DNA of 64,000 nt from Nocardioides jejuensis (GTDB taxonomy: Bacteria; Actinomycetota; Actinomycetes; Propionibacteriales; Nocardioidaceae). Position 1 is the stretch's first letter. Every line of letters begins with the position of its first letter. A program made the position numbers and the translations under genes. Below are positions 1-9,524 of the stretch, piece after piece. Under the pieces are notes generated by a model that saw only the letters and a program-made list of their open reading frames with translations, had not been told where the DNA came from and ran no database searches. The stretch lies in contig NZ_SJZJ01000005.1 in assembly GCF_004337475.1 (NCBI RefSeq), positions 62,001-126,000 on the forward strand. The letters are read 5' to 3'.

Positions 1-3000
1 GACCGGCAGTCGCTGCTCGCGACCGTGGACCCGGGTGCGAGCGGCATCGCCAACTTCCGCTACACGATCAGCGACGGCACGGGGAAGAAGACCTCGCAGG
101 CCGACGGCGACGTCAAGCTCACGCTGCGCAGCGACAACGGCAGCGGCAAGCCGAAGCTGCGCGAGAACGCCGAGGCGCACAGCTACCCGGTCGCCGCGGG
201 CGGCGTCGTCGAGTTCGCGGTCACGCCTGACTGGCGCGACAAGGACTATGGCGACCCGGTCATCGTGCAGTCGGTGAAGGCCAGCGGTGATCTGGACGTG
301 AGCACGACCGCGCTCGGTCTGATCCGTGCCGAGGCCCGTCCGGGCAGCAAGGGCGGCATCCAGACGGTCAGCTACACGGTGACGACCGGGGGCACTCCGA
401 GCTCGGGGTCGGTCAAGGTCGAGGTGGTGCCCGCGGGCACGCGCACCGAGCCCGCGAAGGCCGAACCGGACGTGGTGTCGGGTGAGGTCAACGGTCCGAT
501 CACGGTGAAGCCGCTGGACAACGACATCCCGGGTGCCGACGGCTCGGACGCCGGCGCGAAGCTCGCCCTGGCCGGACGCGTCACCCCGACCGGCGGTCTC
601 GACGTCGACACCGACCTCGAGTCCGGCGAGGTCACCGTCACCGGGTCGCGACCGGGCACGTACTTCCTCGACTACCGCGCGGGCTTCGGTGCCGCCGCAC
701 GTGCGGACGGCAAGATCCGCGTCGACATCACCCCGCAGACGCCGGAGGGCAACCGGCCCGTTGCCACCCCTGACGTCTCGGCGGTCCACGGCTTGTCCCC
801 GGTGACGATCGACGTCCTGGCCAACGACTTCGACCCGCGCGGCCGCATGCTCGTCGTCCAGAACGCCCAGCCGTCGAGCCCGGACAGCCAGCTGGAGGTG
901 GCCGTCATCGATGGTCGCTGGCTGCGGGTCAACGCGATCGACGGCGCGATGTCGCCGAAGAGTCAGTCGGTGACGTACACGATCAGCAACGGTGATGCGA
1001 CGGCCGAGGGGTCGGTCAATGTGACCCAGCGTGACGCGTTGTCCGGTGCCGAGAATGCGCCGATTGCGCAGACGGACCGGATCACGGTGCGTGCGGGCGA
1101 CACCGCCGCCGCGCCGGTGCTCGACAACGACGCGACGCCGTCGGGTGATCCGGTGGGTCTGGTGCTGGATGCGTCGGTGGAGCCGATCGGTGAGCTGCGT
1201 GTCCTGCCGAAGGTGGGCACGGCGTACGTGTCGGGTCGTCAGGTCCGCTACGTCGCTCCGGCCGATGTCACCGGTCCGACCGATGTCGACGTGCAGTACG
1301 TCGTGGAGAACACCGGCGATCCGACGGCGGAGACGGCGATCGGGACGTTGAAGGTGCACATCACGCCGGCGCCGTCGGCGAAGAACCCGGACCTGGCCCC
1401 GACGCCGCGCGCGCTGGAGGGCCGGGTGGTGCAGGGCGACCTGGTGACGCTGAAGCTGCCGCCGACGGGGTCGGACCCGGACGGCGACTCGGTCGCGGTG
1501 ACGGGTGTGGCCACGGCTCCGAAGTTCGGCCGGATCCTGGCGTTCGGTGCCAACTCGTTGACCTATCAGGCGTATCCGGATGCGACCGGCACCGATGACT
1601 TCACCTACGAGGTGACCGACCCGTTCGGCGAGTCCGCCATCGGCCACGCCCGGGTCGGTGTGGTGCAGGCGGGCGAGCCCCAGGCCCCCGTCGCGGTCAA
1701 CGACTCGTGGCTGGCCGACCCCGCGCGCACCGTCGACGTCGATGCCCTCGGCAACGACCTGCGCACGCCCGGCACGCGCGTCGACATCCTCCCGCTCGAT
1801 GACACCGGCACGGACGTCAAGCTCCAGTCCGACCAGGGTCCCGTGAGCGTCCACGCTCCCGAGGACGGCAAGACCCGCAACGTCACGTACACGATCACCA
1901 ATGGCCTCGCGGAGTCCCGGGGAGTCGTCAGCATCGAGGGACGCAAGGGCTACAACAACCCGCCCATCACGCGCGACCTGTTCGCCACTCCCAAGGCAGG
2001 CGCCGATACGGTCGACGTCAACGTGCTCGCCGCGGTCTTCGACGTCGACGGCCCCGAGGACAAGCTGAAGCTCGACCAGGTCTCCGGCATCGGTGAGAGC
2101 CAGGACGGCGACCAGCCGGCGATCCACGGTGGCAAGGTCTCCATCCCGGTCAAGGACGTCGCGCAGGTGCTGGCCTATCGGGTGCTGGATGACGAGGGTG
2201 CTGCGGCGGCGGGTGCGATCTATGTGCCGGCGAAGCCGACGGGCACTCCGTTTCTGAAGCCGGGTGCGTCGATCGAGATGAAGCCGGGTTCGACGAAGGA
2301 TGTCGACCTGAGTGATCTGGTCGAGGACCCCGAGGGCGACCCGGTGGTGCTGACGACGGTCGACGGGATCGGCGCCTCGCCGGCCGAGCGGCTGACGGCC
2401 ACGGGCAAGGACAAGGACGCCCTGGAGCTGACCGCGACGAAGAGCGAGGGTCCCGGTTCGGTGGTCTTCGAGGTGTCCGACCGGGCGAAGCTGACCGACC
2501 CGGAGGCGCACACGGCGTTCATCTCGGTGCCGGTGCAGGTGGGCGACCTCAAGCCGGTCATCAACTGCCCCTCGATGCCGATCGATGTGCCGGAGGGTGG
2601 GGTCAGCAAGTCGATCGACATCGCCTCGGTCTGTCACGTGTGGACCAGCGACCCCCGCCAGGCCCGCGAGCTGTCGTTCACGGCTGACTGGAAGCAGGAG
2701 GTCAAGGGCGTCGACGTCTCGACCGACGGCGGCCGGGTCCAGCTGGAGGCGAGCGGTGACGCGCACCGCGGCGACACCGGCGTGATCGCGGTCGGCGCCA
2801 AGGGCTACGCCGCGACCGGCAAGCTGCTGGTCCGGGTCGTCGCGCTGCCGGCACCCAAGCTCGCGCCGATCCATCTCGACACCGAGGCCGGCAAGCCGGT
2901 CACGGTCAACGTCGAGCAGTACCTCAGCTCGCCGCTGCCGTCGAGCAGCCGCAAGGTCAAGGTCATGTCGGTCTCCGCCGAGGGCGGAGCATCCGCAAAG

Positions 3001-4929
3001 AGCTCGATCGAGGGCACCAAGGTCACGTTCACGCCGCTCCCGGACACCAGCGGCGTCATGCGCTATCGCCTGGCCGTCAGCGACGTCGACGGCAGCACCT
3101 CCAGCGGTCGTCCGCAGGCGACCGGCGAGGTCGAGCTCGCCGTGGTGGCCCGCCCCAGCGCACCGACCGGTCTGGTAGCCGGGCAGGAGATGCTCGCCAA
3201 CACCGTCGCCCTCAACTGGCGCACGCCGGACAACAACGGCAAGCGCATCGACGGCTACGAGGTGCAGTACTCCGGCCCGAGCAGCGGCACCTTCCACTGC
3301 TCCGGCTCCCCGTGCCGGGTCACGGGTCTGAAGAACGGTGACGAGTACACCTTCAAGGTCCGCGCGCACAACGCCACCCAGCAGAACGGCGGCTGGTCGG
3401 AGTGGAGCAACACCGCCAAGGCGACCCCGGACGCGCTGACCGGCCCGCCGCTCGACCCGACTGTCGTTCGCCAGCGGGACAACGCGCTGACCGTGAAGTG
3501 GTCGAAGCCGGCCCCCTGTGACTGCTCCGACGTCCAGAAGTACCGCGTCTCCTGGCCGGGCGGCGTCGCTGACGTCTCCGCGAGCACCCTGGAGAAGACT
3601 GTGTCGGCGCCCAACGGCGACGTGATCACGGTCAAGATCATGGCGCTCAACAAGAAGGGCATCCAGACCAACAGCGGCCCGTCCACGAGCGTCACCGGCA
3701 CGGGTGCCGGCAAGCCGGCTGCTCCGGGTGCGCCGTCGCTCTCGCCGACCAACCGGCCCGGCAACGCCTCGAAGGCGATCAACGTCTCGTGGGCACCGGT
3801 GGGCGCCAACGGCCCGGGTCCCGTGTCCTACCAGGTCCAGCGCAGCAGCGGCAGCGGCACGACGATCGTCTGCACGTGGACGACGGCCACGTCGTGCAAC
3901 GACGAGGTCACCAACGACGGCACCGTCTACAGCTACCAGGTCCAGGCCAAGAACGCCGAGGCTGACTCCCCGCGCGAGCCGTCCGCTGCCGACAAGGCAA
4001 ACCACATCTCGGGCTGGGGCAGTGCCCAGCAGATCGAGGCGTCCGCCCCGCCCGCCGCGCCGGCCATCACGAGCCTCAAGCCGACCGGTCAGGACGGCAC
4101 CGCGACGATCACGTTCAACGTGGGTGCGTCGCACGGCAAGTCCAACACGGTCACCTGCCAGTCGAGCTCGGGCGCCTGCGGCACCTGGACCTTCCCGAAC
4201 GCCGGACAGAGCGGTGTCACCCGGACGATCAGCGGACTCCCGGACGGCAGCACCACGACCGTCACGCTCAGCGAGTGCAACGGCGGCTCGGCCAACATGT
4301 GCGCGACGTCGAACTCGGCGCAGGTGGTCACCTACGGTCCGATCGGCGGAGTGTCGATCAACGCGACGCCGGACAGCCCGGCAGCGGGTGACCGGACGAC
4401 GAACTGGTCGATCTCGGTCGACCCCAACGGCGCTCCGGTGCACTGGGTCGTACGCAGCTCGGTCAACGGCGTGATCGCCCAGGGTGACTCCGGCAACGGA
4501 GCGTTCAACAAGTCCGGCGGCGAGACGCTCGGCTACTCCACCAACGTCACCTACACCCTCACGGTCACCGACGCGAGCGGGCACGGCCGCGCCGGCAAGA
4601 GCGCCTCCGACGGTGCCCGAACCGGAGCCAACCCGCCGCCGCCGCTCAACGTCTCGGTGAGCAAGGGCGCCTCCTGCTCCGGCTCGGGATGTCCGGGCGC
4701 GCAGAGCGCGTGTGCCGCGACGTGCTGGTGGATCGACGTGACGACCAGCGGCTTCAGCGGCGGCGTCTCGTGCGACCTGCACAACGTCTCCGACGGATCC
4801 GTCTGGTGGAGCTGGTCCCAGGGTGGCAACGCCACGGCCAACAGCGGCGCCTGGAACGGCAAGACCAACGGCTTCTACGCCACCTGTTCACGGTCCGGCG
4901 AGTCCGCCAGATCCGGCAATGCCTGGTAG
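1..4929 (+). CDS. Giant Ig-like/fibronectin type III repeat surface protein (5' end outside window)
   Basis: The reading frame is open from base 1, so the start lies upstream; 1642 codons are visible. Residues 1 to about 1045 are tandem Ig/cadherin-like modules. They are marked by recurring motifs such as DNDIPG, LANDFDPRG and LDNDATP, and by the closing pattern VTYTISNG. From about residue 1050 there are three to four fibronectin III-like modules (NTVALNWRTPDNNG; NALTVKWSKP). The last 90 residues are rich in Cys, Trp and Gly (CPGAQSACAATCWW), a likely disulfide-stabilised domain. It is probably extracellular, but a signal peptide cannot be judged because the N-terminus is missing. The stop is 48 bases before moxR, so the genes probably share an operon. 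The role is inferred as a cell-surface or adhesion component linked to the secretion locus downstream. Confidence 0.85.
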   Translation, partial: DRQSLLATVDPGASGIANFRYTISDGTGKKTSQADGDVKLTLRSDNGSGKPKLRENAEAHSYPVAAGGVVEFAVTPDWRDKDYGDPVIVQSVKASGDLDVSTTALGLIRAEARPGSKGGIQTVSYTVTTGGTPSSGSVKVEVVPAGTRTEPAKAEPDVVSGEVNGPITVKPLDNDIPGADGSDAGAKLALAGRVTPTGGLDVDTDLESGEVTVTGSRPGTYFLDYRAGFGAAARADGKIRVDITPQTPEGNRPVATPDVSAVHGLSPVTIDVLANDFDPRGRMLVVQNAQPSSPDSQLEVAVIDGRWLRVNAIDGAMSPKSQSVTYTISNGDATAEGSVNVTQRDALSGAENAPIAQTDRITVRAGDTAAAPVLDNDATPSGDPVGLVLDASVEPIGELRVLPKVGTAYVSGRQVRYVAPADVTGPTDVDVQYVVENTGDPTAETAIGTLKVHITPAPSAKNPDLAPTPRALEGRVVQGDLVTLKLPPTGSDPDGDSVAVTGVATAPKFGRILAFGANSLTYQAYPDATGTDDFTYEVTDPFGESAIGHARVGVVQAGEPQAPVAVNDSWLADPARTVDVDALGNDLRTPGTRVDILPLDDTGTDVKLQSDQGPVSVHAPEDGKTRNVTYTITNGLAESRGVVSIEGRKGYNNPPITRDLFATPKAGADTVDVNVLAAVFDVDGPEDKLKLDQVSGIGESQDGDQPAIHGGKVSIPVKDVAQVLAYRVLDDEGAAAAGAIYVPAKPTGTPFLKPGASIEMKPGSTKDVDLSDLVEDPEGDPVVLTTVDGIGASPAERLTATGKDKDALELTATKSEGPGSVVFEVSDRAKLTDPEAHTAFISVPVQVGDLKPVINCPSMPIDVPEGGVSKSIDIASVCHVWTSDPRQARELSFTADWKQEVKGVDVSTDGGRVQLEASGDAHRGDTGVIAVGAKGYAATGKLLVRVVALPAPKLAPIHLDTEAGKPVTVNVEQYLSSPLPSSSRKVKVMSVSAEGGASAKSSIEGTKVTFTPLPDTSGVMRYRLAVSDVDGSTSSGRPQATGEVELAVVARPSAPTGLVAGQEMLANTVALNWRTPDNNGKRIDGYEVQYSGPSSGTFHCSGSPCRVTGLKNGDEYTFKVRAHNATQQNGGWSEWSNTAKATPDALTGPPLDPTVVRQRDNALTVKWSKPAPCDCSDVQKYRVSWPGGVADVSASTLEKTVSAPNGDVITVKIMALNKKGIQTNSGPSTSVTGTGAGKPAAPGAPSLSPTNRPGNASKAINVSWAPVGANGPGPVSYQVQRSSGSGTTIVCTWTTATSCNDEVTNDGTVYSYQVQAKNAEADSPREPSAADKANHISGWGSAQQIEASAPPAAPAITSLKPTGQDGTATITFNVGASHGKSNTVTCQSSSGACGTWTFPNAGQSGVTRTISGLPDGSTTTVTLSECNGGSANMCATSNSAQVVTYGPIGGVSINATPDSPAAGDRTTNWSISVDPNGAPVHWVVRSSVNGVIAQGDSGNGAFNKSGGETLGYSTNVTYTLTVTDASGHGRAGKSASDGARTGANPPPPLNVSVSKGASCSGSGCPGAQSACAATCWWIDVTTSGFSGGVSCDLHNVSDGSVWWSWSQGGNATANSGAWNGKTNGFYATCSRSGESARSGNAW

Positions 4930-4977
4930 CCCGGGCTACCGACCCTCCCTCCCGATTCGCACAACCCAGGAGAACTG

Positions 4978-5946
4978 ATGTCCCTCACCACCGACCAGGC
5001 GCAGTGGTTCCGCCAGACCTTCGACAAGATGGCGGACAACGTCGAGAAGGCCGTCCTCGGCAAGCGCAACATCGTCAAGCTCGCGCTGACCTGTCTGCTG
5101 GCCGAGGGCCACCTTCTGCTCGAGGACTACCCGGGCACGGGCAAGACGCAGATGGCGCGCGCCCTCGCGAACACCATCCAGGGCACCAACTCGCGCATCC
5201 AGTTCACCCCGGACCTGCTGCCGTCCGACGTGACCGGTGTGACGGTCTACGACCAGAACAAGAGCGGTTTCGAGTTCCACCCCGGCCCGATCTTCCACAG
5301 CATCGTGCTCGCCGACGAGATCAACCGCGCCTCGCCCAAGACCCAGTCGGCTCTTCTCGAGGTCATGGAGGAGGGCCGGGTCACCGTCGACGGCACGACC
5401 CACAGCGTCGGCAAGCCGTTCATGGTCATCGCCACGCAGAACCCCATCGAGCAGGCCGGCACCTACCGCCTGCCCGAGGCGCAGCTCGACCGCTTCCTGA
5501 TGAAGACGTCGGTCGGTTACCCGGACGAGGCCTCGACGGTGGACCTGCTGCTCAACGCGTCCGTGCGCGACCGGGCAGCGCTGGTCGAGCCGATCATCAC
5601 CTCGGCGACCGTGGCCCAGATGGCCGAGCTCGGCGACAAGGTCCACGTCGATGCCGCGATCGTCCGCTACGTCTCGCAGCTCGCCGAGGAGTCGCGTCGC
5701 CACCCGCACGTCAAGCTCGGCCTCTCGGTGCGTGGCTGCCTGGCCTTCGTCCGCGTCGCCAAGGTCTGGGCGCTCGCCGATGGTCGCGACCACCTGATCC
5801 CCGACGACATCAAGGACCTGGCCGTGCCGGTGCTCTGCCACCGTCTGCTCCTCGACGCCGAGGCGCAGTTCAACGGCGTCACCGTCGAGCAGGTCATCAG
5901 CCAGCTCCTCGACGACGTCGCGCCGCCCAGCGAGCGGGTCGCCTGA
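4978..5946 (+). CDS. MoxR-family AAA+ ATPase
   Basis: A 322-residue AAA+ protein of normal MoxR length. Walker A is YPGTGKT near residues 52-58. Walker B and its continuation, LADEINRASPKTQ, lie near 110-122, and the sensor region ATQNPIEQAGTYRLPEAQLDRF is typical of MoxR. The start is ATG with a good ribosome site (AGGAG, 6-8 bases upstream). MoxR ATPases usually act as chaperones with a partner carrying a DUF58 or VWA domain, and here the DUF58 gene starts 4 bases after the stop. The location between a surface repeat protein and an FtsK-type secretion ATPase suggests help in assembling or maturing the secretion or envelope complex; that role is inference. Confidence 0.93.
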   Translation: MSLTTDQAQWFRQTFDKMADNVEKAVLGKRNIVKLALTCLLAEGHLLLEDYPGTGKTQMARALANTIQGTNSRIQFTPDLLPSDVTGVTVYDQNKSGFEFHPGPIFHSIVLADEINRASPKTQSALLEVMEEGRVTVDGTTHSVGKPFMVIATQNPIEQAGTYRLPEAQLDRFLMKTSVGYPDEASTVDLLLNASVRDRAALVEPIITSATVAQMAELGDKVHVDAAIVRYVSQLAEESRRHPHVKLGLSVRGCLAFVRVAKVWALADGRDHLIPDDIKDLAVPVLCHRLLLDAEAQFNGVTVEQVISQLLDDVAPPSERVA

Positions 5947-5950
5947 TCCG

Positions 5951-7267
5951 ATGGCCCGAGTGAAGGGACAGCGCGTCCAGTCGTCCGGTGAACGCCGGAC
6001 GGCCGGTGCCGTGCGCAGTGCGACCGAAGCGGTGCGTGCCGCGACGGCCCGGGTCGTTCCGGTCCTGACCACGGCGCGCGAGCGCGCGGCCGAGGTCAGC
6101 GCTCCGGTGGCCCGGAGGATCGGCCCGGCCTGGGCGACGTTCACCCCGGCGGCGCGGGCGCTGCTGGTCGTCGGTGTGATCGCCTGGGTCGCGGCGGCGT
6201 GGGGTGGCTGGCGCGAGATGGCAGTAGTTGCCGCCGGCATCCTCGTCCTTCTCGTGCTCGCTGCTCTCTTCATGATCGGCCACACCAACCTCGAGGTGCG
6301 GCTGACCACCGAGCCGCCGCGGGTGACCGTGGGCGACCCGGTGACGGGCGAGGTCGAGGTCCGCAACAAGGCGAAGTCGCCGCTGCTGCCGGTCCGTCTG
6401 GACCTGCCCGTGGGGCAGGGCGGAGTCGCGTTCGACCTGCCGGCCCTGCGTCCGGGCACCACCCACGCCGAGCTCTTCGTCGTACCGACCGAGCGCCGCG
6501 GTGTCATCGAGGTGGGCCCGGTGACGACCGGTCGCGGTGACCCGGTGGGACTCTTCCGCCGCGAGGTCACGTGGTCCGACGTGCACGAGATCTTCGTGCA
6601 CCCGGTGATCACGCCGCTCGAGCCGCTCGGCGCCGGCCTGATCCGCGACCTCGAGGGCAACGTCTCGGAGAACATCTCCCAGAGCGACCTGGCCTTCCAC
6701 GCGCTGCGCGAGTACGCCCCGGGCGACGACCTGCGGCACATCCACTGGCGTTCCTCGGCACGCCACGGCCAGCTGCTGGTGCGCCAGTTCCTCGACACCC
6801 GCCGCTCCCACATCAACGTGATCGTCGACGCCGACCCGGCGTCGTACCGCGATCCGGAGGACTACGAGCTCGCGATCAGTACGGCGGCCTCGCTCCTGGT
6901 CCGCGCCATCATGGACGGCTTCGACGCGACGTTCCTCAGCGGGCAGCACGCGATGACGCGCGGCACCGGCCGCTCCGCGCTCGATGCCTGCTCGCGTGCC
7001 GAGCTGACGGGCGACCGGATCACCGAGGTCGCCGGACGCGGCGCGCGGCTCGCGCCCGACACCAGCCTGGTCTGTCTCGTGACCGGACCGCACGCGCCGT
7101 TCTCCACGCTGCAGCGGGCAGCGGCGCACTTCCCGATCGAGGTCGCGAAGCTCGCGATGATCGTCGACCCGCAGGCATCGGCGTCGCTCAAGGCCGTCGC
7201 GGACCTGCCCCTGCTCACGCTCGGCACCCTGTCCGAGCTCCCCGGCCTGCTGAAGTGGGGTCTCTGA
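5951..7267 (+). CDS. DUF58 domain membrane protein
   Basis: 438 residues. The first 60 residues are basic and Ala-rich, probably cytoplasmic. Two hydrophobic segments follow at about residues 62-80 and 85-105. The DUF58 signature GDDLRHIHWRSSARHG lies near 256-271, with LLVRQF just after it. A VWA-like fold follows, with VIVDADPASYRDPEDYE. It is the expected partner of the preceding MoxR ATPase (MoxR-DUF58 pairs are a known module) and sits 1 base before the transglutaminase-like gene. No obvious ribosome site precedes the ATG, which fits translational coupling to moxR. Confidence 0.9.
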   Translation: MARVKGQRVQSSGERRTAGAVRSATEAVRAATARVVPVLTTARERAAEVSAPVARRIGPAWATFTPAARALLVVGVIAWVAAAWGGWREMAVVAAGILVLLVLAALFMIGHTNLEVRLTTEPPRVTVGDPVTGEVEVRNKAKSPLLPVRLDLPVGQGGVAFDLPALRPGTTHAELFVVPTERRGVIEVGPVTTGRGDPVGLFRREVTWSDVHEIFVHPVITPLEPLGAGLIRDLEGNVSENISQSDLAFHALREYAPGDDLRHIHWRSSARHGQLLVRQFLDTRRSHINVIVDADPASYRDPEDYELAISTAASLLVRAIMDGFDATFLSGQHAMTRGTGRSALDACSRAELTGDRITEVAGRGARLAPDTSLVCLVTGPHAPFSTLQRAAAHFPIEVAKLAMIVDPQASASLKAVADLPLLTLGTLSELPGLLKWGL

Positions 7268-7268
7268 C

Positions 7269-9524
7269 ATGGCGCGCACGGCATCGATCGTTCCGACCGG
7301 GCGGGCGCTGGTCGACCTGCTCTTCGTGCTCGGTCTCGGCACGATCGCCATGTACGGCTTCAAGGACACCTTCCACGGCTGGACCTTCCTGCTGGCCGGT
7401 GTGCTCGGTCTGGTGCTCGGCGCCGTGCTGGCGCACCTGGCCGTCGAGTTGGCCCAGCCGGTCGTCGTCCTCGCGCTCTTCGTCGTGGTCGCGTTCTTCC
7501 TGCTCGGCGGCGCGATCGCCGGGCCGCACAGCGCCGCCTCGGCGCTGCCTCTCCCGGGCACGCTCATCGACCTCGCCGACAAGTCGGTGCACGGCTGGAA
7601 GGAGCTGCTGACCACGCTGCCGCCGGTCGACGGCGGCCCGCTCCTCGCCCTGCCGTACCTCCTCGGCCTGGTCGCGGGCGCCGGCACGCTGACGCTGGCG
7701 CGCCGCCTGCGCTCCGCGTGGGTGCCGCTCGTCGGCGCGCTCGCCCTCGTGGCGGCCGTCATCCTGCTCGGGGTCCAGGACGCGCAGCACCTGGCGATCA
7801 CCGGCCTCCTGGTCGCCGTCCTCGGCATCGCCTGGGTCGTCATCCGGTCGCGGTGGCAGTCGGCCACGGTCACCATCGGCAGCCGCAACCGCAGCCGGGT
7901 CCTGCTGGGTGCCGGGCTGTGTGGCCTCGCCGCCCTCGGCGCCGTGGTCGTCGGCCCCCACCTGCCCGGTACGTCGGAGGACCGCACCGTCCTGCGCACA
8001 TGGGTCGAGCCGCCGTTCGACGTCGGGCAGTACCCGTCGCCGCTGGCGTCGTTCCGGAAGTACACGAAGGACTACAGCGGGCCGTCGCAGTACAAGCTGC
8101 ACGACAAGCCGTTGCTCGAGGTGAAGGGGCTGCCCGAGGGCACCCGGATCCGCTTCGCCGGCATGGACAGCTACAACGGCATCGTCTTCGGTGCCGCCAA
8201 CGACTCCGGTCTCGAGCCGGGCAATGCCGACACCTTCCAGAAGGTCGGTTCGGTGATCGCCAACCCGGCCACGGGCAAGGCGGTCAGCGCGCAGGTGAAG
8301 GTCCTCGACGGCTACCGCGGCGTCTGGCTGCCCGAGGCGGGCGCGCTGACGGGCATCAAGCTCGGCACCGGGCTGTCCGGTCAGGTGGACTCGTTCCGCT
8401 ACAACCTGGCCACCGACACCGGCGTCATCCCGGGCGGCATTGAGCCGGGCGACACCTACACGTTCAATGCGGTCCTTCCCGACGACAAGCTGGACAAGGG
8501 CCTGACCACCTGGGCCGGCTCCCTGCCCGGCGTCGAGGCAGCCAGCCGCTTCCAGAGCCTGGCCGCACAGATGGCCGGCCAGACGGCCTCGACCCCGCTG
8601 GAGCGGGTCATCGAGATCGCCAAGGAGATGAAGGCGACCGGCAAGTACACCGACGGTGGTGCGGGTGCCGAGCAGTTCCGCCCGGGCCACTCCCTGTCGC
8701 GGCTGAGCGAGTTCACCAGCGCCGACCACCAGATGGCCGGCGACGACGAGCAGTACGCCGCGATGATGGCGATCCTGGCCAACCAGGCGGGCGTCCCGGC
8801 ACGCGTGGTCATGGGGGCCAAGGTCCCGGCCAGCGGCATCATCGCCGGCAAGGACGTCCACGCCTGGGTCGAGCTCCGCGCGGCAGACGGCACCTGGCGG
8901 ACGCTCACGCAGGAAGACTTCATGAGCGACACCCCGCCGGAGCAGGAAGCTCCGCAGCGGGAGAAGCTCGTTGCCGGCAAGGTGATCCCGCCTCCGGCGC
9001 CGGTGCGTCCGCCGTCGAGCGCGGGTGACCCGGTCGAGGACAGCCTGGACCGTCTCGACCAGCACCACTCGTCGGCGTTCCAGGTCCCGGGGTTCGTCTG
9101 GTGGATCCTCAAGTGGGTCGTGCTGCCGCTCCTCGTGGCTGCTGCCCTCGTGGGCCTCGTCCTCTTCCTCAAGCGTCGCCGCACGCGCCTTCGTCGTACG
9201 ACGGGCACGGCCGCCGCGCGGGTGGCTGCGGCCTGGCGTGACCTGCTGGACCACGCCCGCGACCACGGCCACGCCGTGAGCGGGCGCGCGACCCGGCGCG
9301 AGCAGGCGGCCGCGATCCCGGTCGACGGGTTCCGCGACGTGGCGAGCAGCGCCGACGCCGGTGTCTTCGGGCGGACCGACCCGACCGAGGAGCAGGCCGA
9401 GCACGTCTGGAAGCAGGTCGACGAGCAGCGGGCTCGCATGAATGAGCCGCTGTCGCGGCTGGCGCGCTGGAAGGTGGCGCTCAACCTCACCAGCTTCCGT
9501 CGTCTCGAAGGGGCCAGCAAGTGA
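7269..9524 (+). CDS. TgpA-like transmembrane transglutaminase-domain protein, catalytic Cys replaced
   Basis: 751 residues. About seven membrane segments fill residues 10-235. A soluble exported region follows, with a transglutaminase-core-like domain around residues 485-560, and a last membrane helix (WWILKWVVLPLLVAAALVGL) near 610-635 before a basic cytoplasmic tail. In active relatives the core begins G-x-C-E-x-[FY]-A. Here the DNA at 8739-8759 reads G-D-D-E-Q-Y-A, so residue 493 is Asp instead of the catalytic Cys. The His region (DVHAWVEL) is kept. It is probably a non-catalytic scaffold or peptide-binding domain, or a family variant using other chemistry. MoxR-DUF58-TgpA is a recurrent actinobacterial module. 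The last 4 bases overlap the next start (GTGA). Confidence 0.88.
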   Translation: MARTASIVPTGRALVDLLFVLGLGTIAMYGFKDTFHGWTFLLAGVLGLVLGAVLAHLAVELAQPVVVLALFVVVAFFLLGGAIAGPHSAASALPLPGTLIDLADKSVHGWKELLTTLPPVDGGPLLALPYLLGLVAGAGTLTLARRLRSAWVPLVGALALVAAVILLGVQDAQHLAITGLLVAVLGIAWVVIRSRWQSATVTIGSRNRSRVLLGAGLCGLAALGAVVVGPHLPGTSEDRTVLRTWVEPPFDVGQYPSPLASFRKYTKDYSGPSQYKLHDKPLLEVKGLPEGTRIRFAGMDSYNGIVFGAANDSGLEPGNADTFQKVGSVIANPATGKAVSAQVKVLDGYRGVWLPEAGALTGIKLGTGLSGQVDSFRYNLATDTGVIPGGIEPGDTYTFNAVLPDDKLDKGLTTWAGSLPGVEAASRFQSLAAQMAGQTASTPLERVIEIAKEMKATGKYTDGGAGAEQFRPGHSLSRLSEFTSADHQMAGDDEQYAAMMAILANQAGVPARVVMGAKVPASGIIAGKDVHAWVELRAADGTWRTLTQEDFMSDTPPEQEAPQREKLVAGKVIPPPAPVRPPSSAGDPVEDSLDRLDQHHSSAFQVPGFVWWILKWVVLPLLVAAALVGLVLFLKRRRTRLRRTTGTAAARVAAAWRDLLDHARDHGHAVSGRATRREQAAAIPVDGFRDVASSADAGVFGRTDPTEEQAEHVWKQVDEQRARMNEPLSRLARWKVALNLTSFRRLEGASK

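Noticed and set aside
4936..9404. Long minus-strand frames opposite the MoxR, DUF58 and TgpA genes
   Set aside because: Composition is typical of antisense shadows in high-GC DNA; the plus-strand proteins carry recognised motifs.
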